From assembly GCA_040902925.1 (NCBI GenBank), contig JBBDWJ010000068.1, positions 1-7,588 on the forward strand: a stretch of DNA of 7,588 nucleotides, read 5' to 3'. The stretch comes from JBBDWJ01 sp040902925 (lineage in GTDB: Bacteria; Acidobacteriota; Terriglobia; Bryobacterales; UBA6623). This document shows positions 1 to 6,278 of the stretch, piece by piece; position 1 is the stretch's first letter, and each line of letters opens with the position of its first letter. The notes beneath the pieces were generated by a model that had not been told where the DNA came from, searched no databases, and was given only the letters and a program-made list of their open reading frames with translations. Made by a program: the position numbers and the translations under genes.

Positions 1-1
1 C

Positions 2-55
2 ACCCTGCTCGTGTTCGACGAGGTCATCACCGGGTTCCGCCTGGCCCGCGGCGGC
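2..55 (+). pseudogene. hemL: Fragment of glutamate-1-semialdehyde 2,1-aminomutase (class III aminotransferase), broken at the junction with the sulfatase
   Basis: Read from base 2, the first 18 codons give TLLVFDEVITGFRLARGG. This is the conserved segment of glutamate-1-semialdehyde aminomutase in which the Asp of the DEV motif contacts the pyridine nitrogen of PLP; the family normally continues with A-Q and, a little further on, the PLP lysine. The enzyme makes 5-aminolevulinate for heme synthesis. Here the family match stops after the Gly-Gly at about base 55, and the frame then carries only unrelated residues to a stop near 229, while a sulfatase takes over in another frame. What precedes base 1 is unknown. 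It may be the end of a real gene truncated by recombination, or a foreign piece joined during assembly. Other class III aminotransferases share parts of this motif, so the exact member is likely but not proven. Confidence 0.6.
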
Positions 56-1080
56 AGGGGTTTGAGTTTTGGGCCGCGAATGAATGCAGCCACCAGCACT
101 TCGACACGCATTACTTCCGCGACAACGATGAGGCGATTCCGATCAAGACTTTTGAGCCCGAAGCCTGGACCAATCTCGGCGTCGAGTTTTTGCAGCAGAC
201 ACGCCAGGACAAGCGGCCGTTCTTCCTGACGGTTCAGATGGGGCCGCCGCATGACCCCTACATCGCGCCCGACGCTTACAAAGCTATGTATGACCCGCAG
301 GCGCTCACCATGCGGCCCAACTGGAAAGAGTCGCCGGGGCTGCCGGGGCGCGATGATATGGCGTCCTACTACGCGATGATCACCGCCGTCGATGAGCAGA
401 TCGGGCGCTTGATGGCCACGCTCGACGAACTGGGGCTTGTTGAAGACACCATCGTTTGGGTTTCGTCGGATCACGGCGACATGATGGGCTCACAGGGCAT
501 GCGATTGAAGCGAAAGCCTTGGGAGGAATCGATTCGCATTCCGGGCATCGTTCGCTATCCGCGCAAAGTGCTTGGCGGGCGCGCCGTCGATAACTTGATG
601 TCGCAGGTCGATTTCGCGCCAACCTGGCTGGGACTTTGCGGTCTCAACGTGCCGCGGGCGATGCAGGGGCTGGACATGTCGCCGCTCGTGCTCGGTCAAT
701 CGGAAGATAGCCCGGGTTCGGCCTTCTTTCAGGTTTTCGGGCCTTATCACTCGGGCGGCGTGACGGCCGGATGGCGCGGCGTTCGCAGCGCGACGCACAT
801 GTACGCGCGTTTCGAGAAAGAGCCCTGGGTGCTTTACGATTTGCAGCAAGACCCTTACGAGTTGAACAACCTGGTGAACGACCCCGCCGCGGCGCCGCTT
901 CGCGAGGAGATGGAGGATCGGCTGAACTCCTGGATGTCGCGCACCGGCGATTCGTGGCGTTTCAATTGGACCCACCCGGTCGAAGACAACGGCCGGCTCT
1001 ACAAGCACGAAACGTTTTATACCGTGCAGGAATATCTGGAGTGGGCGAAGAAGAATCCACAGTTGGACTCCGCCGGGTGA
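34..1080 (+). CDS. Sulfatase, C-terminal part only (N-terminal catalytic region missing)
   Basis: The frame is open from base 1, but family-like sequence begins at about base 34 (VPPGPRRQGFEFWAAN), leaving about 348 residues. Sulfatases hydrolyse sulfate esters, usually of polysaccharides or steroids, and are normally 450-500 residues, exported or periplasmic. Visible motifs, numbered from base 34, are GPPHDPY after a strand-like FFLTV; the metal-binding DHGD at 146-149 (bases 469-480); the nearby lysines at 159 and 161 followed by W-E-E-S-I-R-I-P, the usual K...EExxRxP segment; and DPYELNNL near the C-terminus, typical of this family's closing domain. The formylglycine motif C-x-P-x-R and the first metal-binding Asp pair lie in the missing N-terminus, so this copy could not be active as it stands. 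The stop is 8 nt before the ROK kinase, which suggests co-transcription. The substrate cannot be told from sequence. Confidence 0.9.
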   Translation, partial: VPPGPRRQGFEFWAANECSHQHFDTHYFRDNDEAIPIKTFEPEAWTNLGVEFLQQTRQDKRPFFLTVQMGPPHDPYIAPDAYKAMYDPQALTMRPNWKESPGLPGRDDMASYYAMITAVDEQIGRLMATLDELGLVEDTIVWVSSDHGDMMGSQGMRLKRKPWEESIRIPGIVRYPRKVLGGRAVDNLMSQVDFAPTWLGLCGLNVPRAMQGLDMSPLVLGQSEDSPGSAFFQVFGPYHSGGVTAGWRGVRSATHMYARFEKEPWVLYDLQQDPYELNNLVNDPAAAPLREEMEDRLNSWMSRTGDSWRFNWTHPVEDNGRLYKHETFYTVQEYLEWAKKNPQLDSAG

Positions 1081-1088
1081 AGTGATTC

Positions 1089-2066
1089 ATGAGCAACGGC
1101 GGCTATCTCGTCTTCGAAACCGGCGGCACGAAACTGGTGGCGGGCATCGCCGGCCCCGACTGCCGCATTCTCGAAACCAAGATTCTCTATCGCGACGCTA
1201 AAGATCGCGCTCCAAAAAGTTTTGAACGCCTGGTCGAAGCTGGCCGCGAACTCAGCGCCGCGTACAAGAAACAGGGCGGGGAGATCCAGGCCATTGGGTT
1301 TGGCTTTGGCGGCATCGTGCGGCGTTCGACCCGCGACCCTTTCCTTTGTTTGCACGAAGACGGCTGGGAAGAAGTTCGCGTCGTGGAAACGCTGGAGCGG
1401 GAATTCGGGGTGCCGGTGGCGGTGGAAAACGACTGCAAACTAGCGGCGCTTGCGGAGGCGCACTTTGGCGCGGGGAAAGGCTGCCGCACCGTTTTCTACA
1501 TGACGATCGGGACCGGCGTCGGCGGCGGCATCGTCCGCGATGGCCGTATTCAAGCGATGAGCGACGTCGGCGAGGCAGAGATTGGCCACATCGTCGTCGT
1601 GCCCGACGGGCCGCGCTGTTGGTGCGGCCGGCGCGGCTGTATTGAATCGGTTTGTTCGGGGCCTGGCATCAGCCAACTCGCCGAGTATCTCGCCGAGCAA
1701 GGGCCGGCGCTCTGGAGGGCCAGCACGCTATCGGGCAAATACCCCGAGGCGCGGCGCGCTTCCAGCAGGGAAATTCTCGAAGCATGGCAGGCCCGGGACA
1801 AGTTCGCGTCGGCGGTTGTCGAAACCGCGGCAAGTCATCTAGCCACGGCGGTTGCCGCGGCCGTGAATCTGCTCGCGCCCGACATCTTCGTTGTGGGCGG
1901 CGGAGTCGGCGCGGGCAACGAACAATTTTTGGCGCTGGTAGAGCGAATCACGCGGCCCCGCGTTGTCACTTACTTTCGTGAGTCGTTCCGGATGGTTCCA
2001 TCGGCGCTGCGGGAACAAGTGGTTACCCAGGGCGCGGCGATACTCGCGTCGCAGATGCCGCGCTGA
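1089..2066 (+). CDS. ROK-family sugar kinase (glucokinase/fructokinase-like)
   Basis: This 325-residue protein has the full set of ROK kinase signatures. The N-terminal phosphate-binding loop is FETGGTK (residues 9-15), with Glu where many members have Asp, a known variant. The catalytic Asp is D115 in V-E-N-D, followed by AALAE. A second phosphate loop, IGTGVGGGI, is at 140-148. The zinc site is H167 in E-I-G-H plus C177, C179 and C184 in CWCGRRGC, followed by E186. An FVVGGGVG loop near the C-terminus completes the nucleotide site. There is no N-terminal helix-turn-helix, so it is a kinase rather than a ROK repressor. It would phosphorylate a hexose or acetylated amino sugar with ATP in the cytoplasm. 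The ATG sits 8 nt after the sulfatase stop with only a weak purine-rich GTGAAGTGA upstream, so translation may depend on the upstream gene. The pairing suggests the sugar comes from desulfated glycans. Exact specificity is not visible. Confidence 0.93.
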   Translation: MSNGGYLVFETGGTKLVAGIAGPDCRILETKILYRDAKDRAPKSFERLVEAGRELSAAYKKQGGEIQAIGFGFGGIVRRSTRDPFLCLHEDGWEEVRVVETLEREFGVPVAVENDCKLAALAEAHFGAGKGCRTVFYMTIGTGVGGGIVRDGRIQAMSDVGEAEIGHIVVVPDGPRCWCGRRGCIESVCSGPGISQLAEYLAEQGPALWRASTLSGKYPEARRASSREILEAWQARDKFASAVVETAASHLATAVAAAVNLLAPDIFVVGGGVGAGNEQFLALVERITRPRVVTYFRESFRMVPSALREQVVTQGAAILASQMPR

Positions 2067-2078
2067 ATTGTTGGGGCG

Positions 2079-2465
2079 TCACCACGTTGTCGCGATCGGG
2101 TAGTTCGCAAACGCTTTGTCGTTGGTCAGGATCGTGAGATCCTCCGAGTGCGCCTGAGCGATCAGGATGCGATCGAATGGATCGCGGTGGTGCGCGGGCA
2201 GCGTTTCCACCCGAAGAGTATGTTCGAACGTGACCGAGATCGGTTCCAATGCGAACAGATCGAGGCAACGGCGAAGAAAACGCCCCGGAGTGTCCGGCAG
2301 ATGGAGCCGTCCTGTTCCGTGCTTGATGACAATCTCCCAGCCGGACGCGGCGCTAAGAAATAATTTGTTCTCTTGCCCGCGCAAGAGTGCGTAGACGCGC
2401 GGCGGAACACGTTTGTCGTCCGCCGCAGCCCACAGCAACGTATGGGTATCCAGCAGCAATCTCAC
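2079..2465 (-). CDS. vapC: VapC-type PIN-domain ribonuclease toxin
   Basis: The 128-residue length is typical of VapC toxins, which are Mg-dependent endoribonucleases that usually cut tRNA or rRNA and are held inactive by VapB. The PIN acidic residues are visible: D6 in LLLDTHTLLWA, E44 in SGWEIVIK, D95/D98 in HHRDPFDRILIAQA, and D116 in LTNDKAF. The start is GTG at 2465-2463, which overlaps the vapB stop in a GTGA arrangement with a 4-nt overlap. No Shine-Dalgarno sequence precedes it, so translation is probably coupled to vapB. The gene ends 12 nt from the convergent ROK kinase stop, with no obvious terminator between them. All catalytic acids are present, so the toxin looks intact. The RNA target cannot be predicted. 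Confidence 0.94.
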   Translation of the reverse strand: MRLLLDTHTLLWAAADDKRVPPRVYALLRGQENKLFLSAASGWEIVIKHGTGRLHLPDTPGRFLRRCLDLFALEPISVTFEHTLRVETLPAHHRDPFDRILIAQAHSEDLTILTNDKAFANYPIATTW

Positions 2466-2698
2466 TTGTAGAACAAATCGATGATTTCGTCGGAAGTCTC
2501 AGTGAAATCCGGCGCCACCCAGATTTGGCCTTTGAAGATGCCCCATGGCCGCTCCGGCGGTTCCGGGCTCACCGGCACCAAACGGGCCACCGGCTTGCCA
2601 TTGCGGGCAATGATGATTTCTTCTCCCCCGCTGACCCGTGCGAGAAGCTTGGAAAAGTGGGTCTTGGCTTCGTGGACGTTGATGACTTGAGTTTCCAT
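2462..2698 (-). CDS. vapB: VapB-type antitoxin, Phd/YefM family
   Basis: This 78-residue protein begins METQVINVHEAKTHFSKLL and continues with GEEIIIARNGKPVARLVP, the standard Phd/YefM N-terminal fold (residues 1-42) that dimerises and binds DNA. The remaining tail (about 43-78) is proline-rich, then acidic and aromatic (FTETSDEIIDLFYK), the usual form of a toxin-wrapping antitoxin tail. It should neutralise the PIN toxin encoded immediately downstream and repress its own promoter as the VapBC complex. The ATG at 2698 is the first in frame after the operator region; upstream it has only a weak, A-rich AAAAGCAG and no clear Shine-Dalgarno sequence. Only the Phd-like class is certain; 'vapB' is used because the partner is VapC. 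Confidence 0.92.
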   Translation of the reverse strand: METQVINVHEAKTHFSKLLARVSGGEEIIIARNGKPVARLVPVSPEPPERPWGIFKGQIWVAPDFTETSDEIIDLFYK

Positions 2699-2725
2699 GG
2701 CTGCTTTTAGAGTAGACCAACCTGG

Positions 2726-2745
2726 TGGACTAAGTCCAGTGGACT
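2726..2745. promoter_or_regulatory. Probable VapBC autoregulatory operator: three interlocking inverted-repeat arms
   Basis: On the plus strand, TGGACT (2726-2731), AGTCCA (2733-2738) and TGGACT (2740-2745) follow one another, each separated by one base. Arm 1 with arm 2, and arm 2 with arm 3, each make a perfect 6-bp inverted repeat with a 1-bp centre. A degraded further copy, AGTAGACCA against TGGTGGACT (7 of 9 matches), adjoins at 2711-2731. The site lies 28 bp upstream of the vapB ATG, over the predicted transcription start. Phd/VapB antitoxins bind adjacent palindromes as cooperative dimers, so autorepression is the natural reading. Binding itself is inferred. Confidence 0.7.
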
Positions 2746-2751
2746 AGACTA

Positions 2752-2781
2752 ACTAGATGTCACAAGTTATGTTCTTGTCAA
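2752..2781 (-). promoter_or_regulatory. Candidate vapBC promoter
   Basis: On the minus strand there is a perfect sigma-70 -35 box, TTGACA, at 2781-2776. An 18-bp spacer separates it from TCTAGT at 2757-2752, which matches TATAAT at 4 of 6 positions. Transcription would start near 2745, inside the inverted-repeat operator. The surrounding 2740-2820 is clearly AT-richer than the GC-rich flanks. The -35 box is convincing; the -10 assignment is weaker. Confidence 0.5.
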
Positions 2782-2817
2782 GTCTTTATTTTTGAATAGT
2801 TTGGATCTAGTCTGTTA

Positions 2818-2835
2818 AACGCACCTTTGCGCGTT
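2818..2835 (-). terminator. Weak hairpin terminator after the heme-domain gene
   Basis: Read on the minus strand from the last base of the TGA stop, AACGCGC pairs with GTGCGTT around an AAAG tetraloop. This gives a 7-bp stem with one G-T wobble. Only a short T stretch follows (TTT counting the stem end, then AAC). Its position directly at the stop codon and just before the vapBC promoter favours a terminator, but the short U-tract makes it weak. Confidence 0.4.
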
Positions 2836-5800
2836 CAACGCGGGCTGGGATCCTTGCGGTGGGTTTCCATCAGGAACGCCACCAGGTCCCACAGATCCTG
2901 GCGTGACAATTCCTGCTCGAGCCCCGAGGGCATGACCGAGACGGTTCCGGGGCGCAGCTCGACGATGGCGTCCGTGGAGATTCGCTGCTCGGTGTCGGCT
3001 CCGGTCGCGAGCAGCATGTAGTCGTCGGTTTCTTCGAGCGTTACTCCGTTGTAGACCTCTCCCGCGGTTACGACAACAACCGGCTCGTAGCTGCGGACGA
3101 AGCTGGCGCTGGGGTACACGACGGCTTCGAGCAGATCGCGCTCGCTGCGCACCTGGCCGACGCGGGTCAGGTCGGGGCCGACGCGGCCGCCGATGTATCC
3201 GATTTGATGGCATGTGGAGCAAGCTGCTTTCGAGCTATTGAAGACTTCCTGTCCGCGGCGGACGTCTCCGGGCTCGATGGCCGCGACCAACTCTTCGAGG
3301 TGCGCTTGCTGTTGGCCGCGATCCTGATCGAGAGAAGCCAGCAGCACGGCGCCCTTTTCCTGCACGCTTTGGGGAAACTTCTTGAGCGCGGTTTCGAGCA
3401 GGTCGGCCCGCAAGTTCGAAAGGCTGCGTGCGTGTTCGAGTGCGCCGAGCACTTTGGCGCCGAGCGCCTCGTCGCCGCCTTTCTCGAAGGCGCTGAGCAG
3501 CGTCGGCAACTCGAGGGGCCCGGCATTTTTTAGCGCGCCGGCAAGTTCGGAAAGTTGCTGCTGATCGAGCGGCGCGGCAGCCAGGGCACGTGAAGCGGCG
3601 CCGCGAACGGGCACTGGCTTGGCGGCGTCGAGTTGCGCCATCAGGAAAGAAAACAGCTCGGGCTCGACCGCGGAGAGACTTGCGGCGGCGGTGGCTAGGG
3701 CGTCCGCGCGAACATCGTCAGGCGCGGCGGCGTCGCGCCCCACTCGCAATAACGCGGGGTGGATTTCCGGCGGGCCTTCTTCCGGAACAGGTAGCGCCCG
3801 GGCGGCCGCTACGGCGGCGCGCTGCAAATCCGCATCTTCGGTGGCCATTGCCACGCTCAGCGCTGGGGTCCAGCCCGGAGGCGCTTTTTCCAGCCGGGCA
3901 GCGGCCATCACTCGCAGCGCTGAAAGGCGCGCTGGCTTCGATTCGGCCGAGGCGGCGGTTTGCGCCAGCAGTTGCTGGATCGCCGGGTGTGTCACGAACT
4001 GCCCCAACTGCTGCTCGAGGCTCGCGCGGGCGGCGCCGTCGAGGCCGGCGTCGCTCAGGCCGCTGCGGAAAAAGCCGCTGACCGCGCCGCCCCAGTCGGG
4101 GTGGTGTCCGACGATCCATGCGGCGGTCTCCCGCAACATGGGGTCGGTGGAAGAAAGCAGGGGGACGACGGCATCGGGCGGCAATCCACCGCGCTGCATC
4201 TGATCGAGCGCGATCATCGCGGCCCGCCGAATGCGCGGCGAAGCGGAATCCAAGCCCTTCTTGGTCACCGCCGGATCAGCGATCTCGATCAGCGCGAAGG
4301 TTAGCGAGTGCGTCAGCGTCTCGTCGTCGGAGACGCCCAGCGCGGCGAGCAGCGGCTCGACGGCCGAGTTATCGCCGAGGCGTCCCAGCGCTTCCGCGGT
4401 TGCGCGCCGCAGGGCGGGGCCGCCGGTTGCAAGCTGCGCCTGCAACAGCGAGCCTGCTTGGGCGTCTCGCCAGACGCCGGCGGAGTGCGCTGCCGCGTGG
4501 CGCACCGATTCATCGGTGTCGGAAAGCGCGACGCGGACGGCTTCGCGCGCCGCCGCGCCTGGAATGCGAGTCAGAGCCCAGACCGCGTTGCGCCGCAGGG
4601 CGGCCGAGCTGTCGGGCGAGCTTCCGTTGCCTAGCGCTTCCCGCAGCACCGGCAGGGCCTCGGCGCCTTTTTTCGCCAGCTCATGAATGGCGCGCTTGCG
4701 CACGGCTGGCCGCGCATCGCCCAACAGGACGGCGAGATGTTCCGGTGCAAACGCCGGCCAGTCAAGACCCAGGCCACGCGCGCCTTCGACCGGCGGCGCG
4801 CCGCGCTTCCGGATACGGTAAATCGCCCCCAACACGTCGGGCTTGCCGAGCTGCGACGTCGGGCAGCACAGCTTGTACCAGGCGCCCGTATCGACGACCA
4901 GCAAGCTGCCGTCGGCGTCTTCCATCGCGTCGGTAGGATGAAAATCCTGGCTCGTCGAAACCAGAAAGTCGGACTCGGCTGGCTCGAACGTTGCGCCGCG
5001 CGGAGTGAGCTCAAAGCGCGCCACCTTGTGCAGGTTAAACATCGTCGCGAAAAGATTACCGCGGTACGCTTCGCCAAAAACGGCCGATTCGTAGAACGTC
5101 AATCCAACCGGCACCGCCGGCCCCAGTTGGGCGATCGGCGACAGGAAACCGCCGGTCAGAGGATGTCCGTCGGTGACGCCATGCAGCTTGCCGTAGACGC
5201 CGCCGTAAATGGCATGCAGCAGTCCGTCGCGGCGGCCTAACTGCGGATGCTCGACGAATGTCGACGTGAGAAACCGCTCGCCTTCGGGCGAGAACGCAAC
5301 CTCGACGGGGTTGTCCATGCCGCCGGTGAGTACCGGCTCGACCACTCCGCCTTCGGGACGGCGGCGATAGATGTGCGCGGCGCGCGTGACCAGCGGCGCT
5401 TTGCCGTTGCGCTCAAGGGTCTGTTCGGCGAAGCCGCCCTTGCACCAGTAGATCCAGCCGTCATTGCCGAGGTAGGGCCCGTGCAGATCATTTGCGCAGC
5501 CGGTCAGGGTCTTGGCGTCGTACCATTCTTCGCGCTTGTCGGCCACGCCGTCGCCATCGGTGTCGGTGAGCTTCCAGATGCTCGGCGGCGCCGCGACGTA
5601 GAGCGAGCCGTCATACCACAACACGCCTTCGGGAAACATCATCTTGTCGGCGAAGACGGTGCGCTGATCGTAGCGTCCGTCGGCGTCGGTATCTTCCAGC
5701 CGCAGGATGCTGTGGGTGCGCTCCTCGAGCTGCTGCTTGACGGGAGCGTTCGAGCCCGATGATTCGGCGACGTAGAGACGGCCAAGCTCGTCGGCGTCAA

Positions 5801-5981
5801 TGATCATGGGCCGCTCGACCAGCGGAGGACCGGCCACGAGCTCGACTTCGAAACCGTCAGCGACCGTCAGCGGGCCCTGTTCCGGCGCGGGCGGGTGGTC
5901 CACGAGCAGGAACGCCAGGCCGGCGGCGCCGAGCACGGCCAAAGCTGAAAGAAGCGGAGCGCGGGAAGGCGTGTTACCCAT
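2835..5981 (-). CDS. Large exported heme-binding protein: dehydrogenase-like beta-propeller, HEAT repeats and C-terminal CxxCH domain (Planctomycetes/Verrucomicrobia type)
   Basis: The product is 1048 residues when started at the ATG at 5981. Residues 9-27 (LLSALAVLGAAGLAFLLV) form a signal peptide or membrane anchor with no lipobox Cys. Residues about 38-405 match the 'membrane-bound dehydrogenase' N-terminal domain common in Pirellula/Verrucomicrobium relatives (TIGR02604 type), a sorbosone-dehydrogenase-like propeller. It contains two calcium-loop-like motifs, DTDADG (97-102) and DTDGDG (140-145), and the characteristic W-Y-K-L-C-C-P-T-S-Q-L-G-K-P with C372 and C373. About 420-890 is a helical HEAT-like solenoid (units such as AVRKRAIHELAKKG and ALRRATAEALGRLGD). 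The C-terminus is a TIGR02603-type cytochrome c-like domain: heme motif CSTCH at C921/C924/H925, and a likely distal Met at M1017 in SVMPSGL. It should act outside the cytoplasmic membrane, probably passing electrons from an unknown substrate to heme. AAAGGG seven bases before 5981 supports this start over in-frame starts up to 6185. Confidence 0.93.
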   Translation of the reverse strand: MGNTPSRAPLLSALAVLGAAGLAFLLVDHPPAPEQGPLTVADGFEVELVAGPPLVERPMIIDADELGRLYVAESSGSNAPVKQQLEERTHSILRLEDTDADGRYDQRTVFADKMMFPEGVLWYDGSLYVAAPPSIWKLTDTDGDGVADKREEWYDAKTLTGCANDLHGPYLGNDGWIYWCKGGFAEQTLERNGKAPLVTRAAHIYRRRPEGGVVEPVLTGGMDNPVEVAFSPEGERFLTSTFVEHPQLGRRDGLLHAIYGGVYGKLHGVTDGHPLTGGFLSPIAQLGPAVPVGLTFYESAVFGEAYRGNLFATMFNLHKVARFELTPRGATFEPAESDFLVSTSQDFHPTDAMEDADGSLLVVDTGAWYKLCCPTSQLGKPDVLGAIYRIRKRGAPPVEGARGLGLDWPAFAPEHLAVLLGDARPAVRKRAIHELAKKGAEALPVLREALGNGSSPDSSAALRRNAVWALTRIPGAAAREAVRVALSDTDESVRHAAAHSAGVWRDAQAGSLLQAQLATGGPALRRATAEALGRLGDNSAVEPLLAALGVSDDETLTHSLTFALIEIADPAVTKKGLDSASPRIRRAAMIALDQMQRGGLPPDAVVPLLSSTDPMLRETAAWIVGHHPDWGGAVSGFFRSGLSDAGLDGAARASLEQQLGQFVTHPAIQQLLAQTAASAESKPARLSALRVMAAARLEKAPPGWTPALSVAMATEDADLQRAAVAAARALPVPEEGPPEIHPALLRVGRDAAAPDDVRADALATAAASLSAVEPELFSFLMAQLDAAKPVPVRGAASRALAAAPLDQQQLSELAGALKNAGPLELPTLLSAFEKGGDEALGAKVLGALEHARSLSNLRADLLETALKKFPQSVQEKGAVLLASLDQDRGQQQAHLEELVAAIEPGDVRRGQEVFNSSKAACSTCHQIGYIGGRVGPDLTRVGQVRSERDLLEAVVYPSASFVRSYEPVVVVTAGEVYNGVTLEETDDYMLLATGADTEQRISTDAIVELRPGTVSVMPSGLEQELSRQDLWDLVAFLMETHRKDPSPR

Positions 5982-5988
5982 ATGCCAA

Positions 5989-5994
5989 CCCTTT
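5989..5994 (-). promoter_or_regulatory. Ribosome binding site that fixes the start of the heme-domain gene
   Basis: AAAGGG on the minus strand lies 7 nt before the ATG at 5981-5979. That ATG is followed directly by MGNTPSRAPLLSALAV, a normal export signal. Starts further upstream (up to 6185) would add 68 residues that run antisense to the antitoxin gene and would bury the signal peptide inside the protein. A TATAAA overlaps the site on its 5' side (5997-5992); as a -10 box it would give a leader of only a few bases, and I see no matching -35. Confidence 0.55.
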
Positions 5995-6071
5995 ATACCG
6001 TAAAACGCATGCCACGAGAAAAGTCCAACGGCGTGACGCAGCAAGCGATCACGCGATTTGTCTGCGGTAGA

Positions 6072-6278
6072 ATGGACATTGTGAAGACGATTCCCAATCC
6101 AAGGCCAAGGAATCGCAAGGCGAAGGAAGATCCCCATTACCCGGCGGCGGTGGAGCGCGCCAAACAAGCGGCTCGCCGACTGCAAGAGGCCGGGATTATC
6201 GACGCGGAGGGCCGCCGGATCCGCAAGGATTTACCCCTCGATATGCAAGAAGATGAGGAGCGAGACTTCGGCGGCTGA
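6072..6278 (+). CDS. Putative antitoxin partner of the zeta-like toxin (68 aa, family not recognised)
   Basis: This small protein of 68 residues sits directly before a zeta-type toxin, with which it shares one base (TGATG). The N-terminal third is basic and proline-rich (KTIPNPRPRNRKAK). Residues about 24-40 (PAAVERAKQAARRLQEA) should form a helix, followed by GIIDAEGRRIRKDLP and a strongly acidic tail (QEDEERD). Small helical proteins in this position beside zeta-like (COG4185-like) kinases usually act as antitoxins by blocking the ATP site. That role is inferred from position and size; the sequence is not the classical epsilon antitoxin. The start is uncertain. ATG at 6072 is preferred; GTG at 6081 is possible and lies 7 nt after TAGAAT (6068-6073), which would make a leaderless message. 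The frame is open back to an ATG at 5982, but that part has no ribosome site and overlaps the divergent promoter region. Confidence 0.7.
   Translation: MDIVKTIPNPRPRNRKAKEDPHYPAAVERAKQAARRLQEAGIIDAEGRRIRKDLPLDMQEDEERDFGG

Noticed and set aside
490..1008. Long open frame on the minus strand within the sulfatase
   Set aside because: Arg/His-rich low-information translation antisense to a well-matched sulfatase; typical of GC-rich shadow frames.
2066..2079. Bidirectional terminator between the convergent ROK kinase and vapC genes
   Set aside because: Only 12 nt separate the stops and no inverted repeat with a T-run is visible across them.
3590..4936. Several long plus-strand open frames opposite the HEAT-repeat region
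   Set aside because: Compositions dominated by Arg, Ala, Ser and Pro with no recognisable motif; they mirror the GC-biased coding strand of the heme-domain gene.
3000..5900. DNA-level tandem repeat in the HEAT region
   Set aside because: The repeats are at the protein fold level only; no repeated nucleotide unit can be seen.
5982..6071. N-terminal extension of the antitoxin frame to the ATG at 5982 or 6009
   Set aside because: No ribosome binding site precedes either codon, the peptide has no family-like features, and the stretch is needed for the divergent promoters.
5982..6185. Upstream in-frame starts for the heme-domain gene (up to position 6185, adding 68 residues)
   Set aside because: The extension runs antisense through the antitoxin gene, has no sensible ribosome site, and would place the export signal internally. 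The ATG at 5981 has AAAGGG at 7 nt and begins the signal peptide.
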